64,000 bases of DNA from Meiothermus rufus DSM 22234. GTDB lineage: Bacteria; Deinococcota; Deinococci; Deinococcales; Thermaceae. Made by a program: the position numbers and the translations under genes. The notes under the pieces are model-generated. The model searched no databases. It saw only the letters and a program-made list of their open reading frames with translations, and was not told where the DNA came from. This document shows positions 31,841 through 42,293 of the stretch, piece by piece. The stretch is from assembly GCF_000423425.1 (NCBI RefSeq), contig NZ_AUHY01000005.1, forward strand, positions 1-64,000, in the 5' to 3' direction. Position 1 is the stretch's first letter. Every line of letters starts with the position of its first letter.

Positions 31841-34405
31841 TTATGCCAGCGCAGCCTGCCGAACCTCGAAGGTGAGTCCCAGGGGGCCGGTGTTCACATA
31901 CAGATGAGCGCCATCGGGCACCTCACCCGCCAGGATTTTGCGCGAGAGGGGGGTCTCCAGTTCCCGCTGGATTACCCGCTTCAGGGGCCGGGCCCCAAAG
32001 ACCGGGTCGTAGCCGCGTTGGGCCAGGAAGTCGAGGGCCTCTTGCGAGAGCTCGAGGGTAATCCGGCGTTCGGCCAGGCGTTTACGCACCGCCTCGAGCT
32101 GTATCTGCACGATGGCCGCAATCTGCTCTTTGGCCAGCGGACGGAAGACCACAATCTCGTCCAGGCGGTTCAAAAACTCGGGGCGGAAGTTCTGCTGCAG
32201 CACCCCAAACACCCGTTCGCGGATGGCCTCGTAGCTCTGGCCCGACTGAATGCCCTCGAAGATGAGGGGCGAGCCGATGTTGGAGGTGAGGATGATGACG
32301 GTGTTGCGGAAGTCCACCGTGCGGCCCTGCCCGTCGGTCAGGCGACCGTCGTCGAGCACCTGCAACAGCACGTTGAACACATCGGGGTGGGCCTTCTCGA
32401 TCTCGTCGAAGAGGATCACCGCGTAGGGCCGGCGGCGCACCGCCTCGGTGAGCTGGCCGCCCTCCTCGTAGCCCACGTAGCCGGGAGGGGCCCCGATCAG
32501 GCGGGCCACGGTGTGCTTCTCCTGGTACTCCGACATGTCGATGCGCACCATGTTCTCTTCGCTGTCGAAGAGGCTGGCCGCCAGGGTTTTGGCCAGCTCG
32601 GTCTTACCCACCCCGGTAGGCCCTAGGAAGAGGAAGGAACCAATGGGCCGGTTGGGGTCTTTGAGGCCGGCGCGGGCCCGCCGGATGGCATCGGCCACCG
32701 CCACGATGGCCTCATCCTGGCCCACCACCCGCTTGTGCAGTTCGTCCTCGAGGCGCAGGAGCTTCTCGCGCTCACCCTCCATCAGCTTAGCCACCGGGAT
32801 GCCCGTCCAGCGCGAGACAATGGCGGCGATGTCCTCCTCGGTCACCATGGGCCGCACAAACTGGGCCCCGGCCATGCGGTCGGCCAGTTCGTTGACCTCC
32901 TGCTCGAGCTTTGGCAGCTCGCCGTAGCGAAGCTGGGCGGCTTTGTTCAGGTCGTAGGCCCGCTCGGCCTGCTCGATCTGGGTGCGCACCTCGTCCAGGC
33001 GCTGCTGGGCCGCGCGGAGCTTCTGCATAATCTCGCGCTCGGCCTCCCACTCGGCCTGCTGCTTGCGAATTTCCTCTTCCAGATCTGCAATTTCTTTTTC
33101 CAGTTCGCCCAGCCTGAACTTGCTCTCGGCGTCGGTCTCCTTTTTCAGGGCCTCGCGCTCGATCTCGAGCTGGAGCTTCCGGCGGTTCAGGGCATCAATG
33201 CTTTCGGGGCTGCTCTCGAGGGCCATGCGCAGCCGGGCCGCCGCCTCGTCCACCAGGTCGATGGCCTTGTCGGGCAGCTTGCGGTCGGCGATGTAGCGGT
33301 GCGAAAGCTGGGCTGCCGCGATGAGCGCCGGGTCGGAGATGCGCACCCCGTGGTGCACCTCGTATTTTTCCTTGATACCCCGCAGGATGGAGATGGTATC
33401 CTCCACGCTGGGCTCATCCACAAACACTGGCTGGAAGCGGCGCTCGAGGGCCGCGTCTTTTTCAATCTCGCGGTACTCCTCTAAGGTGGTGGCCCCGATC
33501 AGGTGCAGCTCACCCCGGGCCAGCGCCGGCTTGAGCATATTGCCGGCGTCTACCGCCCCCTCGGCCTTGCCGGCCCCCACCACGGTGTGCAGCTCGTCGA
33601 TGAAGAGGATGATCTGCCCTGCGCTTTGGACAGTCTCCTGAATCACCGCCTTGAGGCGCTCTTCGAACTCGCCCCGGTACTTGGCCCCGGCCAGAAGCGA
33701 GCCCATCTGCAAACTCACGATGCGCTTGCCCTTGAGTCCTTCGGGCACATCGCCCTTTACGATGCGCTGGGCCAGCCCCTCCACGATGGCGGTCTTGCCT
33801 ACCCCGGGCTGGCCAATCAGCACCGGGTTGTTTTTGGTGCGGCGCAAGAGAATCTGGATGACCCGGCGGATCTCCTCATCCCGCCCGATCACCGGGTCTA
33901 GCTTGCCTTCCTCGGCCTGGCGGGTCAGGTCGAGGCCGTACTGTTCTAGGGCTTGGTAGGTGCTCTCGGCATGTTCGCTACTCACAGTCTTTCCTCCCCG
34001 TATCTCCTGGAGGGCTGCCTTGACCGCCTGGGCCTCCAGCCCAGCATAGCCGCTTTCGGCCAAGGCCAACGTCAGGGTATCCAGGGCCACAAAGCGGTCT
34101 TTGAACTCCTCGGCCAGTTTCTCGGCCCGCTCGAGCACCCGGTTGAGCCCGCTCGAGAGGTACTGCCCCCCTTCTGCCCCCGAGACCTTGGGGTAGCGCC
34201 CCAGGTCGCGGCTGGCGGCTTGCTGTATGGCGGAAAGATTCAAGCCCGCCTTTTGCAAAAGACGTGCTGGCAACCCCGCGGGGTCGCGGAACAGCACCGC
34301 TGCCAGGTGGCCTAGGTCTATCTGTGGGTTGGCGTTCTCCCGGGCCAGGGTCTGGGCCTGGGCCAGGGCTTGACGGGCTTGTTCGGTCCAGCGCTCCAGG
34401 TTCAT
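31841..34405 (-). CDS. clpB: ATP-dependent disaggregase ClpB
   Basis: A 854-residue hexameric AAA+ chaperone that pulls proteins out of aggregates with DnaK. The N-domain begins [15 protein letters not shown]; the first Walker A GQPGVGKT is near 203, the coiled-coil middle domain spans about 400-520 (rich in Lys/Glu/Arg), and the second Walker A GPTGVGKT is near 602. Length and N-terminus match the Thermus thermophilus protein. ATG 34405 has no ribosome site and lies 9 nt after the -10, so the mRNA is nearly or fully leaderless. In-frame upstream codons lie inside the promoter. Confidence 0.97.
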   Translation of the reverse strand: MNLERWTEQARQALAQAQTLARENANPQIDLGHLAAVLFRDPAGLPARLLQKAGLNLSAIQQAASRDLGRYPKVSGAEGGQYLSSGLNRVLERAEKLAEEFKDRFVALDTLTLALAESGYAGLEAQAVKAALQEIRGGKTVSSEHAESTYQALEQYGLDLTRQAEEGKLDPVIGRDEEIRRVIQILLRRTKNNPVLIGQPGVGKTAIVEGLAQRIVKGDVPEGLKGKRIVSLQMGSLLAGAKYRGEFEERLKAVIQETVQSAGQIILFIDELHTVVGAGKAEGAVDAGNMLKPALARGELHLIGATTLEEYREIEKDAALERRFQPVFVDEPSVEDTISILRGIKEKYEVHHGVRISDPALIAAAQLSHRYIADRKLPDKAIDLVDEAAARLRMALESSPESIDALNRRKLQLEIEREALKKETDAESKFRLGELEKEIADLEEEIRKQQAEWEAEREIMQKLRAAQQRLDEVRTQIEQAERAYDLNKAAQLRYGELPKLEQEVNELADRMAGAQFVRPMVTEEDIAAIVSRWTGIPVAKLMEGEREKLLRLEDELHKRVVGQDEAIVAVADAIRRARAGLKDPNRPIGSFLFLGPTGVGKTELAKTLAASLFDSEENMVRIDMSEYQEKHTVARLIGAPPGYVGYEEGGQLTEAVRRRPYAVILFDEIEKAHPDVFNVLLQVLDDGRLTDGQGRTVDFRNTVIILTSNIGSPLIFEGIQSGQSYEAIRERVFGVLQQNFRPEFLNRLDEIVVFRPLAKEQIAAIVQIQLEAVRKRLAERRITLELSQEALDFLAQRGYDPVFGARPLKRVIQRELETPLSRKILAGEVPDGAHLYVNTGPLGLTFEVRQAALA

Positions 34406-34414
34406 ACTGAGTAT

Positions 34415-34444
34415 ATTATGAAACTTGAGCCTAATATTGTCAAG
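34415..34444 (-). promoter_or_regulatory. clpB promoter overlapped by a HAIR (HspR) operator
   Basis: Minus-strand TTGACA (34438-34443), 17-nt spacer and CATAAT (34415-34420). CTTGAGC-N7-TGTCAAG at 34424-34444 is a HAIR element with one mismatch, placed exactly as in front of hsp20. Confidence 0.8.
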
Positions 34445-34454
34445 CAAGATGAGC

Positions 34455-34480
34455 AAAAAACCCGCTCTATTGAGAGCGGG
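34455..34480 (-). terminator. Terminator of the M20 peptidase gene
   Basis: An 8-bp stem (34461-34468 with 34473-34480), 4-nt loop and six T residues on the minus strand, lying between the peptidase stop and the clpB operator. Confidence 0.9.
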
Positions 34481-34495
34481 CCGCCTCCAATAGGA

Positions 34496-35857
34496 TTATC
34501 GCGCCAGCCGGCCCAGCAACATGGCGTAGCCCTGCTTGCCCTTCTCGAAGCTGGAAAGCCGGAAGAACTCGTTGGGGGAGTGAATCCGCTCGTCTTCCAA
34601 GCCAAAACCAAAGCTCACCGGGTCGTGCCCCAGCAGGGCCTTGAGGGTGGAAAGGATGGGCACCGAGCCCCCGAACATGGTCTCCACTGGGGGCACCCCG
34701 TATAACTCGGTGAGCACCTCCTTGGCTGCCTGGCAGCCGGGGTGGTCGGGGGCCATGCGGAAGGCCGGGGCCCCGGCCTCGCGCACATGCACCGCTAGCC
34801 TTACCCCTTTGGGGCAGTGGGCCTCGAGGTGGGCCTTCACCAGGGCCACGATCTTCTCGGGGTTCTGGTGGGGCACCAAGCGGCAAGTAATCTTAGCGTG
34901 GGCCGAGGAAGGGATCACGGTCATGGTGCCAGGGCCGGTATAGCCACCCCACATCCCGTTGACCTCGAGGGTGGGCCGGCCGGTCATGCGCTCCCAGGGG
35001 GTGTAGCCTTCCTCGCCGAAAAACTCGTCCACCCCCAGCTTGCGCTTGGCCTCTTCCTCGTCCCAGGGGATTTTTTTGTACCACTCGCGCAGCGTGGGGC
35101 TAAGTGGCTCCACCTCGTCGTAGAAACCCGCCACCGCCACGCGGCCATCGGGGCTGTGCAGCGAGGCGACCAGCTCGGCTATGGCGTGCAGGGGGTTTTG
35201 CACCTGGCCGCCCCAGGTGCCGGAGTGCAGGTCGTGGCTGGGGCCTACCAGGTCGAACTCGAGGGCGCAGATGCCCCGCACCCCTAAAGCCAACAGGGGG
35301 GTGGTCTCGGAGAGCTGGCCGCTGTCCCCGTTGATGATGTAGTCCGAACGCAAGAGCTCGCGGTGGGCCTGGATGAAACCCGGCAGGCTTGGACTGCTGA
35401 TCTCCTCCTCCCCCTCGATCAAGACCTTCAGATTTACCGCTAGCGTCCCGGTTTGAATAAGGGCCTCGGCGGCCAGTAAAAAGGCCATGACCTGGCCCTT
35501 CATGTCTGAGGCTCCCCGGGCTACGATGCGCCCGTCCACCACGGTAGGCTGGAAGGGGGGGGTGTCCCAGCGCTCGGGGTTATCGGCGGGTTGCACATCG
35601 TAGTGGCCGTAGTAGAGCACCGTAGGCTTTCCCGGGAAAGGGGTGTGCTCGGCATAGACCACCGGATGCCCGGCGGTGGGCATGACCTGGGCCTGGGCAA
35701 AGCCAGCCCGACGAAAACGCTCGGCTAGCCAGGCGGCCGCTCGCCGCACGTCCTCGGCATGGGCTGGCTGGGCCGAGATGCTGGGGATGGAAAGAAAGGT
35801 GCGGAACTCCTCGAGGTGGGTGGCTTGGTGCTGGGCAAGGTAGTCTTTCCAGTTCAT
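34496..35857 (-). CDS. M20 family metallopeptidase (dipeptidase)
   Basis: A 453-residue di-zinc peptidase. YYGHYDVQPAD near residue 83 and RGASDMKGQ near 115 hold the first zinc ligands and bridging Asp, and EGEEEISSPS near 148 carries the catalytic Glu pair. The insert domain (about 190-330) is the dimerisation lid. It belongs to the carnosinase-like/CNDP group that cleaves short peptides. ATG 35857 is 10 nt after TAGAAT. It ends at a strong terminator. Confidence 0.92.
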   Translation of the reverse strand: MNWKDYLAQHQATHLEEFRTFLSIPSISAQPAHAEDVRRAAAWLAERFRRAGFAQAQVMPTAGHPVVYAEHTPFPGKPTVLYYGHYDVQPADNPERWDTPPFQPTVVDGRIVARGASDMKGQVMAFLLAAEALIQTGTLAVNLKVLIEGEEEISSPSLPGFIQAHRELLRSDYIINGDSGQLSETTPLLALGVRGICALEFDLVGPSHDLHSGTWGGQVQNPLHAIAELVASLHSPDGRVAVAGFYDEVEPLSPTLREWYKKIPWDEEEAKRKLGVDEFFGEEGYTPWERMTGRPTLEVNGMWGGYTGPGTMTVIPSSAHAKITCRLVPHQNPEKIVALVKAHLEAHCPKGVRLAVHVREAGAPAFRMAPDHPGCQAAKEVLTELYGVPPVETMFGGSVPILSTLKALLGHDPVSFGFGLEDERIHSPNEFFRLSSFEKGKQGYAMLLGRLAR

Positions 35858-35891
35858 ACCAAGGCCGATTCTACCCTTTTAGCCCAGAGCA

Positions 35892-38549
35892 CTACTCGTT
35901 GGTGCGGGCCATCACCTCTTCCAGGGTGGTAATGCCCAGGAAAGCCTTCTGGATTCCATCTTCCCGCAGGGTCTTCATCCCGTTCTTGCGGGCGATTTCC
36001 TTAATCTGGGTGGCCGACTGCCCCTCCACAATAGCCCGGCGGATCTCGTCGTCCAGCACCATTAGCTCGTGAATAGCGGTGCGGCCTTTGTAGCCAGAGC
36101 CGCCACACTTATCACAACCGGTACCCTTGTACAGGTTCTTGCCCCGTACATCCTCCAAGGAAAGCCCCAAGCGGCGCAACACCATGGGGTCGGGCTCGAC
36201 CTGAATCTTGCAATTCTCGCAGATACGGCGCACCAAGCGCTGGGCCAACACCCCCACCAGCGCGGCGGAAATGTTGAACAGCTCCACCCCCATCTCGTCC
36301 AGCCGGGTGACCGCCCCCGCCGCATCGTTGGTGTGCAGAGTGGCGATCACCAGGTGGCCCGTAAGGGCGGCCTCGGTAGCGATTTTGGCGGTTTCCGAGT
36401 CGCGAATCTCCCCCACCATGATGATATCCGGGTCTTGCCGCAGGAAGCTGCGCAAGGCCTTGGCAAAGGTGAGGCCAGCCACCGGGTTGACCTGGGTCTG
36501 GTTGATGCCGGGAATTTCGTACTCCACGGGGTCTTCAATGGTGGTGGTGTTTTTGTCTGGGGTGGCGATGCGCTTCAGGATGGAAAAGGTGGTGAACGAC
36601 TTACCCGAGCCGGTAGGGCCGGTAATCAGAAAGATGCCGTAGGGCTTGGAAATCACATCCTCAAAGCGCTGGAAAACGTCCGGGGCAAAGCCGAGCTGCT
36701 CGATCTCGGGGATATCGGTAGCCTTGCGCAAGAGGCGCATGACGACTTTTTCCCCGTAAACGGTGGGCAAGGTGGAAAGGCGCAAGTCCAGGTCAATCGC
36801 CCGGTCGCGGTAGCGCACCCGACCATCCTGGGGCAGGCGTTTTTCCGCGATGTCCAGGTTGGCCATAATCTTGATGCGTGAGGCAATGGCTGGGCCAGCC
36901 CCCTTGGGCAGACGCATGTACTCCCGCAGGGTTCCATCGATGCGAATGCGCACCAAAATATCGCCTTGGCGCGGCTCAATGTGAATATCCGAGGCTTCCT
37001 GCAAGTAGGCCTCGCGGATGATGCTGTTGACCAGCTTGACCACTGCATTGTCGTCGAGGGCGCTGGTATCGGTGGTCTCCTCCTCCTTACGCTTGCCCTC
37101 GAACTCGCGGGCCAGCTCCTCCACCCCGGTGGTGCCCCCATAGAAGCGCTCGATCAGTTTAACGATGGCCGCTTCCGCCGAGACCGCAGGGGTGATCTCC
37201 CGCTTGGTCAGCATGCGTAGATCATCGATGGCCAGGATGTTGCGGGGGTCTTTCATCAAGACCACCAGCGCATTACCCTCGAGGTGGTGCGGGAAGACGG
37301 TGTAGCGGCGCACAGTGGACTCCGGCACCATGGTCAGCACCGAGGGGTCGGGTGGGGCATCGGTGGGGTCGATGTACGGATAGCCCAGCTGGGTGGCCAG
37401 GCTTTTGGCCAGCATTTCCGGCTTGATCTTGCCCGACTGCACCAGGGTGTCTTCCAACCGCCCCCCGCCTTGGCGCTGCTTGGCCAGAGCTTCCTCGATG
37501 TCCTCGCTGGTCACATAGCCCAGCTCCACCAGCACCTCACCCAGTGGGCGGGTCTTGCCCATGCGCCGTTGCACCGAAAGGGCGTCTTGTAAGGCCGCCC
37601 GGGCCAGCTTGCCTTCCTGCACCAGGGCCTCGCCCAAGCGGCTTTTCTCGGGGTACATCTTGTTGAAGAGGGTCTCCCAAACCTTGGGCAGGGTCAGCAC
37701 AAACTGGGCAGGGCGCCCGAGCATCTGGGCCACCACGTGGCGGTGGCGTGGGTCGGCCAGGGCCACCCACACCTTTTGCTCCTCTTGGCGCAGGGGCACC
37801 GCCTGGTAGCGCAGGGCATCGGGGCGCAGCAGGAGGGCGGAAACCTCGCTTTGCAGCTCGAGGTTCTCGAAGTCGAGGCGGAACTCTAAGCCGGCTTGCT
37901 CGGCCAAAGCACGGTAGAGCTTCTCCTCTTCCAAGCCGTATTTGTGCACCAGCAAGCGGCCCAGAAGCTCCCCGGTTTTTTCCTGCTCCACCAAGGCGGC
38001 CTCGAGGTCGTCACGGCTCAGCCACCCCCTGCTCACCAGGATTTCGCCCAACTGCATGTCGCTGGGCGAAACATCCGAGGGCGGGGGCGGTATTTCCAAA
38101 CCCAGCTCGGGGTAGTGCACGGCTAGGGCGTAGCGGAAGGAGGAAGGAGTAGCCAAATAGGGCTCGATAATCTGACCGGTCAGGTCCTCCAGTTCCTCCA
38201 GCACCAGGTTATCCAAGGGGTTCAAGAGGGCCACCCGCAGGGTACCCCCTTCCAGACTGAAGGGGATGGCCCCTAAGTCGCGGGCTCGCTCGGCGGGAAC
38301 CAGGGCTTTGGCCTCGGGAGCAATCTCCATACCCACCAGATCAACCATGGGTATGCCGAAGGTCTCCTCGATGGCTTGGGCAATGCGCCGCTCGGAAAGC
38401 AGACCCAGCTCCACAATGACATCGGAAAGGTTGCCCCCCACCTCGCGGTGCTGCTCCAAGGCCCGCTGAAGTTCTTCGTCCCCCAATAGGCCCATGTCCA
38501 GGAGGGCCGCGCCCAGTCGCTTATCCCCAATGGTCAAGGTATTTGCCAT
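35892..38549 (-). CDS. pilF: Type IV pilus assembly ATPase PilF (PilB/GspE family)
   Basis: A 885-residue secretion ATPase powering pilus extension and DNA uptake. Three GspE_N-like modules occupy about 1-450, each opening with a pattern like LGEALVQEGK or LGAALLDMGLL, as in Thermus PilF and unlike PilB of proteobacteria, which has one. The Walker A GPTGSGKS lies near 650, HTNDAAGAV near 745, and the zinc-binding Cys pairs CENC and CDKCGG near 780-825. AGGAGG precedes ATG 38549. It works with the pilins at 27 kb and PilD at 40 kb. Confidence 0.95.
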   Translation of the reverse strand: MANTLTIGDKRLGAALLDMGLLGDEELQRALEQHREVGGNLSDVIVELGLLSERRIAQAIEETFGIPMVDLVGMEIAPEAKALVPAERARDLGAIPFSLEGGTLRVALLNPLDNLVLEELEDLTGQIIEPYLATPSSFRYALAVHYPELGLEIPPPPSDVSPSDMQLGEILVSRGWLSRDDLEAALVEQEKTGELLGRLLVHKYGLEEEKLYRALAEQAGLEFRLDFENLELQSEVSALLLRPDALRYQAVPLRQEEQKVWVALADPRHRHVVAQMLGRPAQFVLTLPKVWETLFNKMYPEKSRLGEALVQEGKLARAALQDALSVQRRMGKTRPLGEVLVELGYVTSEDIEEALAKQRQGGGRLEDTLVQSGKIKPEMLAKSLATQLGYPYIDPTDAPPDPSVLTMVPESTVRRYTVFPHHLEGNALVVLMKDPRNILAIDDLRMLTKREITPAVSAEAAIVKLIERFYGGTTGVEELAREFEGKRKEEETTDTSALDDNAVVKLVNSIIREAYLQEASDIHIEPRQGDILVRIRIDGTLREYMRLPKGAGPAIASRIKIMANLDIAEKRLPQDGRVRYRDRAIDLDLRLSTLPTVYGEKVVMRLLRKATDIPEIEQLGFAPDVFQRFEDVISKPYGIFLITGPTGSGKSFTTFSILKRIATPDKNTTTIEDPVEYEIPGINQTQVNPVAGLTFAKALRSFLRQDPDIIMVGEIRDSETAKIATEAALTGHLVIATLHTNDAAGAVTRLDEMGVELFNISAALVGVLAQRLVRRICENCKIQVEPDPMVLRRLGLSLEDVRGKNLYKGTGCDKCGGSGYKGRTAIHELMVLDDEIRRAIVEGQSATQIKEIARKNGMKTLREDGIQKAFLGITTLEEVMARTNE

Positions 38550-38628
38550 TCGACCTATCCTCCTACGCCGAAGCAATGCTGGGTGTGGTCTGGCTCAGGC
38601 TTGCTAGAGACATACTTCGCTTCCTTCC

Positions 38629-39168
38629 CTACTCTTTCATTGTGGGCCCTCGCGGGGATTCTTTAAGGTCAAATGCCTCGCCGGTTCCGGAAGCCGGGTT
38701 TTGCAACACCCAGCGCTCGAGCCGCCGTACCCACCGGGTATACCCCAGCTCCTCCTTAGAAAGAGGAGGAACCAGCACCGTGTAGGCCCCTACCAGGTTA
38801 CCCCCTAACACATCGGTGAAGAGCTGGTCGCCAACCACAGCTACCTCGCGGGCTTTGAGACCCAAGCGCCGCAGGGCCCGGCCAAAACCGAACCAAGGCT
38901 TACCCGCAGGGCCCAGGCCAGGAATCCCCAACTTCTCGCTCCAGTAGCGCACCCGGCGCGGAGTGGCATTGGAAAGCAGCATCAGGGATAGCCCAGCTCC
39001 CTCCAGGGTACGCAGCCAGTCGAGCAGCTCCGTAGGAGGCTCACCATAGGTTTTGTAGGGAACCAGGGTGTTATCCAAGTCAAGCAAAACCGCCTTAAGC
39101 CCCCGTTCACGCAGCCACTGGGGGGTGATGCAGGTCACCGAAGGAAAGCGAGCCCGGGGCCTGAGCAC
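38629..39168 (-). CDS. HAD superfamily phosphatase, YqeG type
   Basis: A 179-residue HAD subfamily IIIA hydrolase. The nucleophile loop LLDLDNTLVPY near residue 30, LSNAT near 67 and GDQLFTDVLGGN near 120 are motifs I, II and IV. The start is a GTG at 39168, 6 nt after TAAACT (39175-39180). The family includes the phosphatidylglycerophosphate phosphatase group and YqeG; the substrate is not fixed by sequence. Confidence 0.88.
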   Translation of the reverse strand: MLRPRARFPSVTCITPQWLRERGLKAVLLDLDNTLVPYKTYGEPPTELLDWLRTLEGAGLSLMLLSNATPRRVRYWSEKLGIPGLGPAGKPWFGFGRALRRLGLKAREVAVVGDQLFTDVLGGNLVGAYTVLVPPLSKEELGYTRWVRRLERWVLQNPASGTGEAFDLKESPRGPTMKE

Positions 39169-39221
39169 CCCCTCAGTTTAGCGAAAACGTATGAAAGACT
39201 GTAGCAACCCTCCTAGGGGGC

Positions 39222-40004
39222 CTACCCGTCCGGCAGCATAATCACCGCCCACATCCGGCCTGTTTGGCCGCGGTCGCGCCGGTGCGAGAAGAAGAGGGGG
39301 TCAGCGTAGGTACAACGCCCCAGGGCCCAGTAGTGTTTTGGGGCTACACCACCAGCTTGGGCCTGGGCCCGGATGGCCTGTGGCAAATCCAGTAGGTAGC
39401 GGCCCGACTGGTTTGGATCGGGGTAGTAAAAAGCCAGCCCGGCGGCGGCAAACTGCTCTACCACCTCTGGCCCTACCTGGAAATGCGCCCCGCTGATACC
39501 TGGCCCCACCGCCACCCGAACGTCCTCCGGGCGGGAGGCAAACTGGCTGTACATCTGTTCTAGCGCCCGGGGCAGAATACCGGCTACCACTCCCCGCCAA
39601 CCGGCATGCAAAGCCCCCACCACCCTTTGCACCGGGTCGTATAGCAGAATGGGGTAGCAGTCGGCCACGCTCACCCGTAGCAGCAGCCCCGGGGTAGCAG
39701 TGAGCAGGCCATCCCCCTCCCACTCTCCAGGCCCCTCGACCCTGTGCACGGTAGGGCCGTGTACCTGAAGGAGGCCGGCTTGGGGCGGGTGGCCAAAAAC
39801 GGCCAGCACCCGCCGGCGGTTCTCGAGCACGTTTCGGGGGCTATCGGCGGTAGAAAGCCCTAGGTTCAGGCTGTCGTAGGGAGGCGGCGAGACTCCTCCT
39901 TCGCGGGTGGTAAAGCCGTGGGGTATGGGCAGCAAGGGGCTGTGCAGCAAGCCCCCCCTCTTTGGCCAGGGCAAGGAGGGGTTTGGGTTTTCTTTGGCCT
40001 GCAT
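39222..40004 (-). CDS. YfiH/LACC1 family purine nucleoside phosphorylase (DUF152)
   Basis: A 260-residue protein of the former polyphenol-oxidase (DUF152) family, now known as a multifunctional purine nucleoside enzyme. The zinc site residues are in VHGPTVH near 82, ADCYPILLYD near 115 and LHAGWRG near 133. A perfect TATAAT (40011-40016) lies 6 nt before ATG 40004, so the mRNA should be leaderless. It is divergent from pilD, their -10 boxes being only 4 nt apart. Confidence 0.9.
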   Translation of the reverse strand: MQAKENPNPSLPWPKRGGLLHSPLLPIPHGFTTREGGVSPPPYDSLNLGLSTADSPRNVLENRRRVLAVFGHPPQAGLLQVHGPTVHRVEGPGEWEGDGLLTATPGLLLRVSVADCYPILLYDPVQRVVGALHAGWRGVVAGILPRALEQMYSQFASRPEDVRVAVGPGISGAHFQVGPEVVEQFAAAGLAFYYPDPNQSGRYLLDLPQAIRAQAQAGGVAPKHYWALGRCTYADPLFFSHRRDRGQTGRMWAVIMLPDG

Positions 40005-40010
40005 TGGGGG

Positions 40011-40026
40011 ATTATACCCCTAGAAT
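40011..40026. promoter_or_regulatory. Back-to-back leaderless promoters of yfiH and pilD
   Basis: Minus-strand TATAAT (40011-40016) and plus-strand TAGAAT (40021-40026) are separated by four C residues. Each is exactly 6 nt from its start codon (ATG 40004 and GTG 40033). The two polymerases cannot bind at once, so the genes probably compete. Confidence 0.65.
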
Positions 40027-40032
40027 AACGGG

Positions 40033-41196
40033 GTGGACGGGTTCCCTTTACCCCTACAGGTGGTGTTCGCTTTTCTTTTAGGCAGCCTCTTGGGCTCGTT
40101 TTTAAACGTGGTGATCTATCGCCTTCCCGCCGGCCTTTCGGTGGTGCGGCCCCGCTCGCGCTGTCCTAGGTGCGGGCAGGTACTCTCCCCCCTCGAGCTC
40201 ATCCCCATCGTTTCCTGGGTGGTACAACGGGGCCGCTGCCGCAGCTGCCAGGCCCCCATCTCCCCCCGTTATCCCCTGGTCGAGGCTCTGACCGCCATGC
40301 TGTTCAGCCTGGCCGCCCTTTGGCGCCCGGCCTTGCCCGAATTACTCTTCATATGGGCTTTTATCGCCCTTTTAATCGCGCTTTCCTTCATCGACATCGA
40401 CACCCAAACCCTGCCCAACAGCCTCAACTTCGGCGGCATTTTCCTGGGAATGCTGGGGGCTTTGCTGCTGGGCTTCCCCCTACCCTGGCCAGAGGCCCTC
40501 GAGGGGGGCCTTTTAGGGGCTGGGCTGGTGGCCTTGCTGGCGGGCTATGGTGGCCTGCTCTACAACCGCCTCAAGGACAGCCCACGCGAAGGCCCTTTTG
40601 GCGTACACCTGGTTCACCTGGCGGCCATGGTGGGGGCCTGGGGGGGCCTGCTGGGCACGGTGGGTGGGGTCTGGCTAGGTAGCCTAGGCCTGGTGGTGGG
40701 CCTGCTCAACGCCTCGCTCAACGCCCGCCTGGGCAGAGTCCTGGCCCTCCCCGACGCCCTGACCCTAGGGCTGGCCGCTTTGGCCCCTCTGGCAGCTTTG
40801 GGGCTGGGTCTTTCCCCCTTGGAAAGCCTGCGCGGTCTGCTGCTCAGCGCAGGGGGCCTAGCCCTGGCCGGCATGTTTTATTGGTGGCTGCGCAACCCTT
40901 CCGATAAGGTAGACCTCGAGGCAGAAGCGCAAAGCGCCAGCGGCTACGTGAGCGTGATGGGCTACGGGGATGTGGTGCTGGCTGGCTTTCTGGGGGTTTG
41001 GCTGGGCTGGGCCCAGCTATTGCTCGCGCTGTTCGTGGCCGTGCTGGCCGGAGCAGTGGTGGGCCTGGTGCGGCAAAGGCTGGGGGGCAACAACCAGATA
41101 CCCTTTGGGCCCTACCTGGCCCTCGGCGGGCTGGTGGCCTTTTTCTGGGGGGAGACCCTGGTACGGTGGTATCTGGGGTACATTGGCCTAGCCTGA
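40033..41196 (+). CDS. pilD: Prepilin peptidase and N-methyltransferase PilD
   Basis: A 387-residue polytopic aspartyl protease that cleaves and N-methylates type IV prepilins. The cytoplasmic zinc ribbon uses Cys44, Cys47, Cys69 and Cys72; the catalytic aspartates lie in FIDIDTQTLPN (121/123) and GYGD (313). These are about 190 residues apart because of a large hydrophobic insertion, which makes the protein roughly 100 residues longer than classic PilD. The GTG at 40033 is 6 nt after its -10. Partners are the pilins at 27 kb. Confidence 0.93.
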   Translation: MDGFPLPLQVVFAFLLGSLLGSFLNVVIYRLPAGLSVVRPRSRCPRCGQVLSPLELIPIVSWVVQRGRCRSCQAPISPRYPLVEALTAMLFSLAALWRPALPELLFIWAFIALLIALSFIDIDTQTLPNSLNFGGIFLGMLGALLLGFPLPWPEALEGGLLGAGLVALLAGYGGLLYNRLKDSPREGPFGVHLVHLAAMVGAWGGLLGTVGGVWLGSLGLVVGLLNASLNARLGRVLALPDALTLGLAALAPLAALGLGLSPLESLRGLLLSAGGLALAGMFYWWLRNPSDKVDLEAEAQSASGYVSVMGYGDVVLAGFLGVWLGWAQLLLALFVAVLAGAVVGLVRQRLGGNNQIPFGPYLALGGLVAFFWGETLVRWYLGYIGLA

Positions 41197-41219
41197 GGCC
41201 CTAATAAGCAGCCCTGATG

Positions 41220-42282
<1,063 letters not shown>

Positions 42283-42293
42283 GGAGGGACAGG

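Noticed and set aside
32735-33484. A 249-codon plus-strand frame inside clpB
   Set aside because: It is antisense to the ClpB middle region and nucleotide-binding domain and shows no domain pattern; high GC produces such frames in many genes here.
36069-36881. A 270-codon plus-strand frame inside pilF
   Set aside because: It is the reverse complement of the conserved ATPase core and has no promoter or ribosome site.
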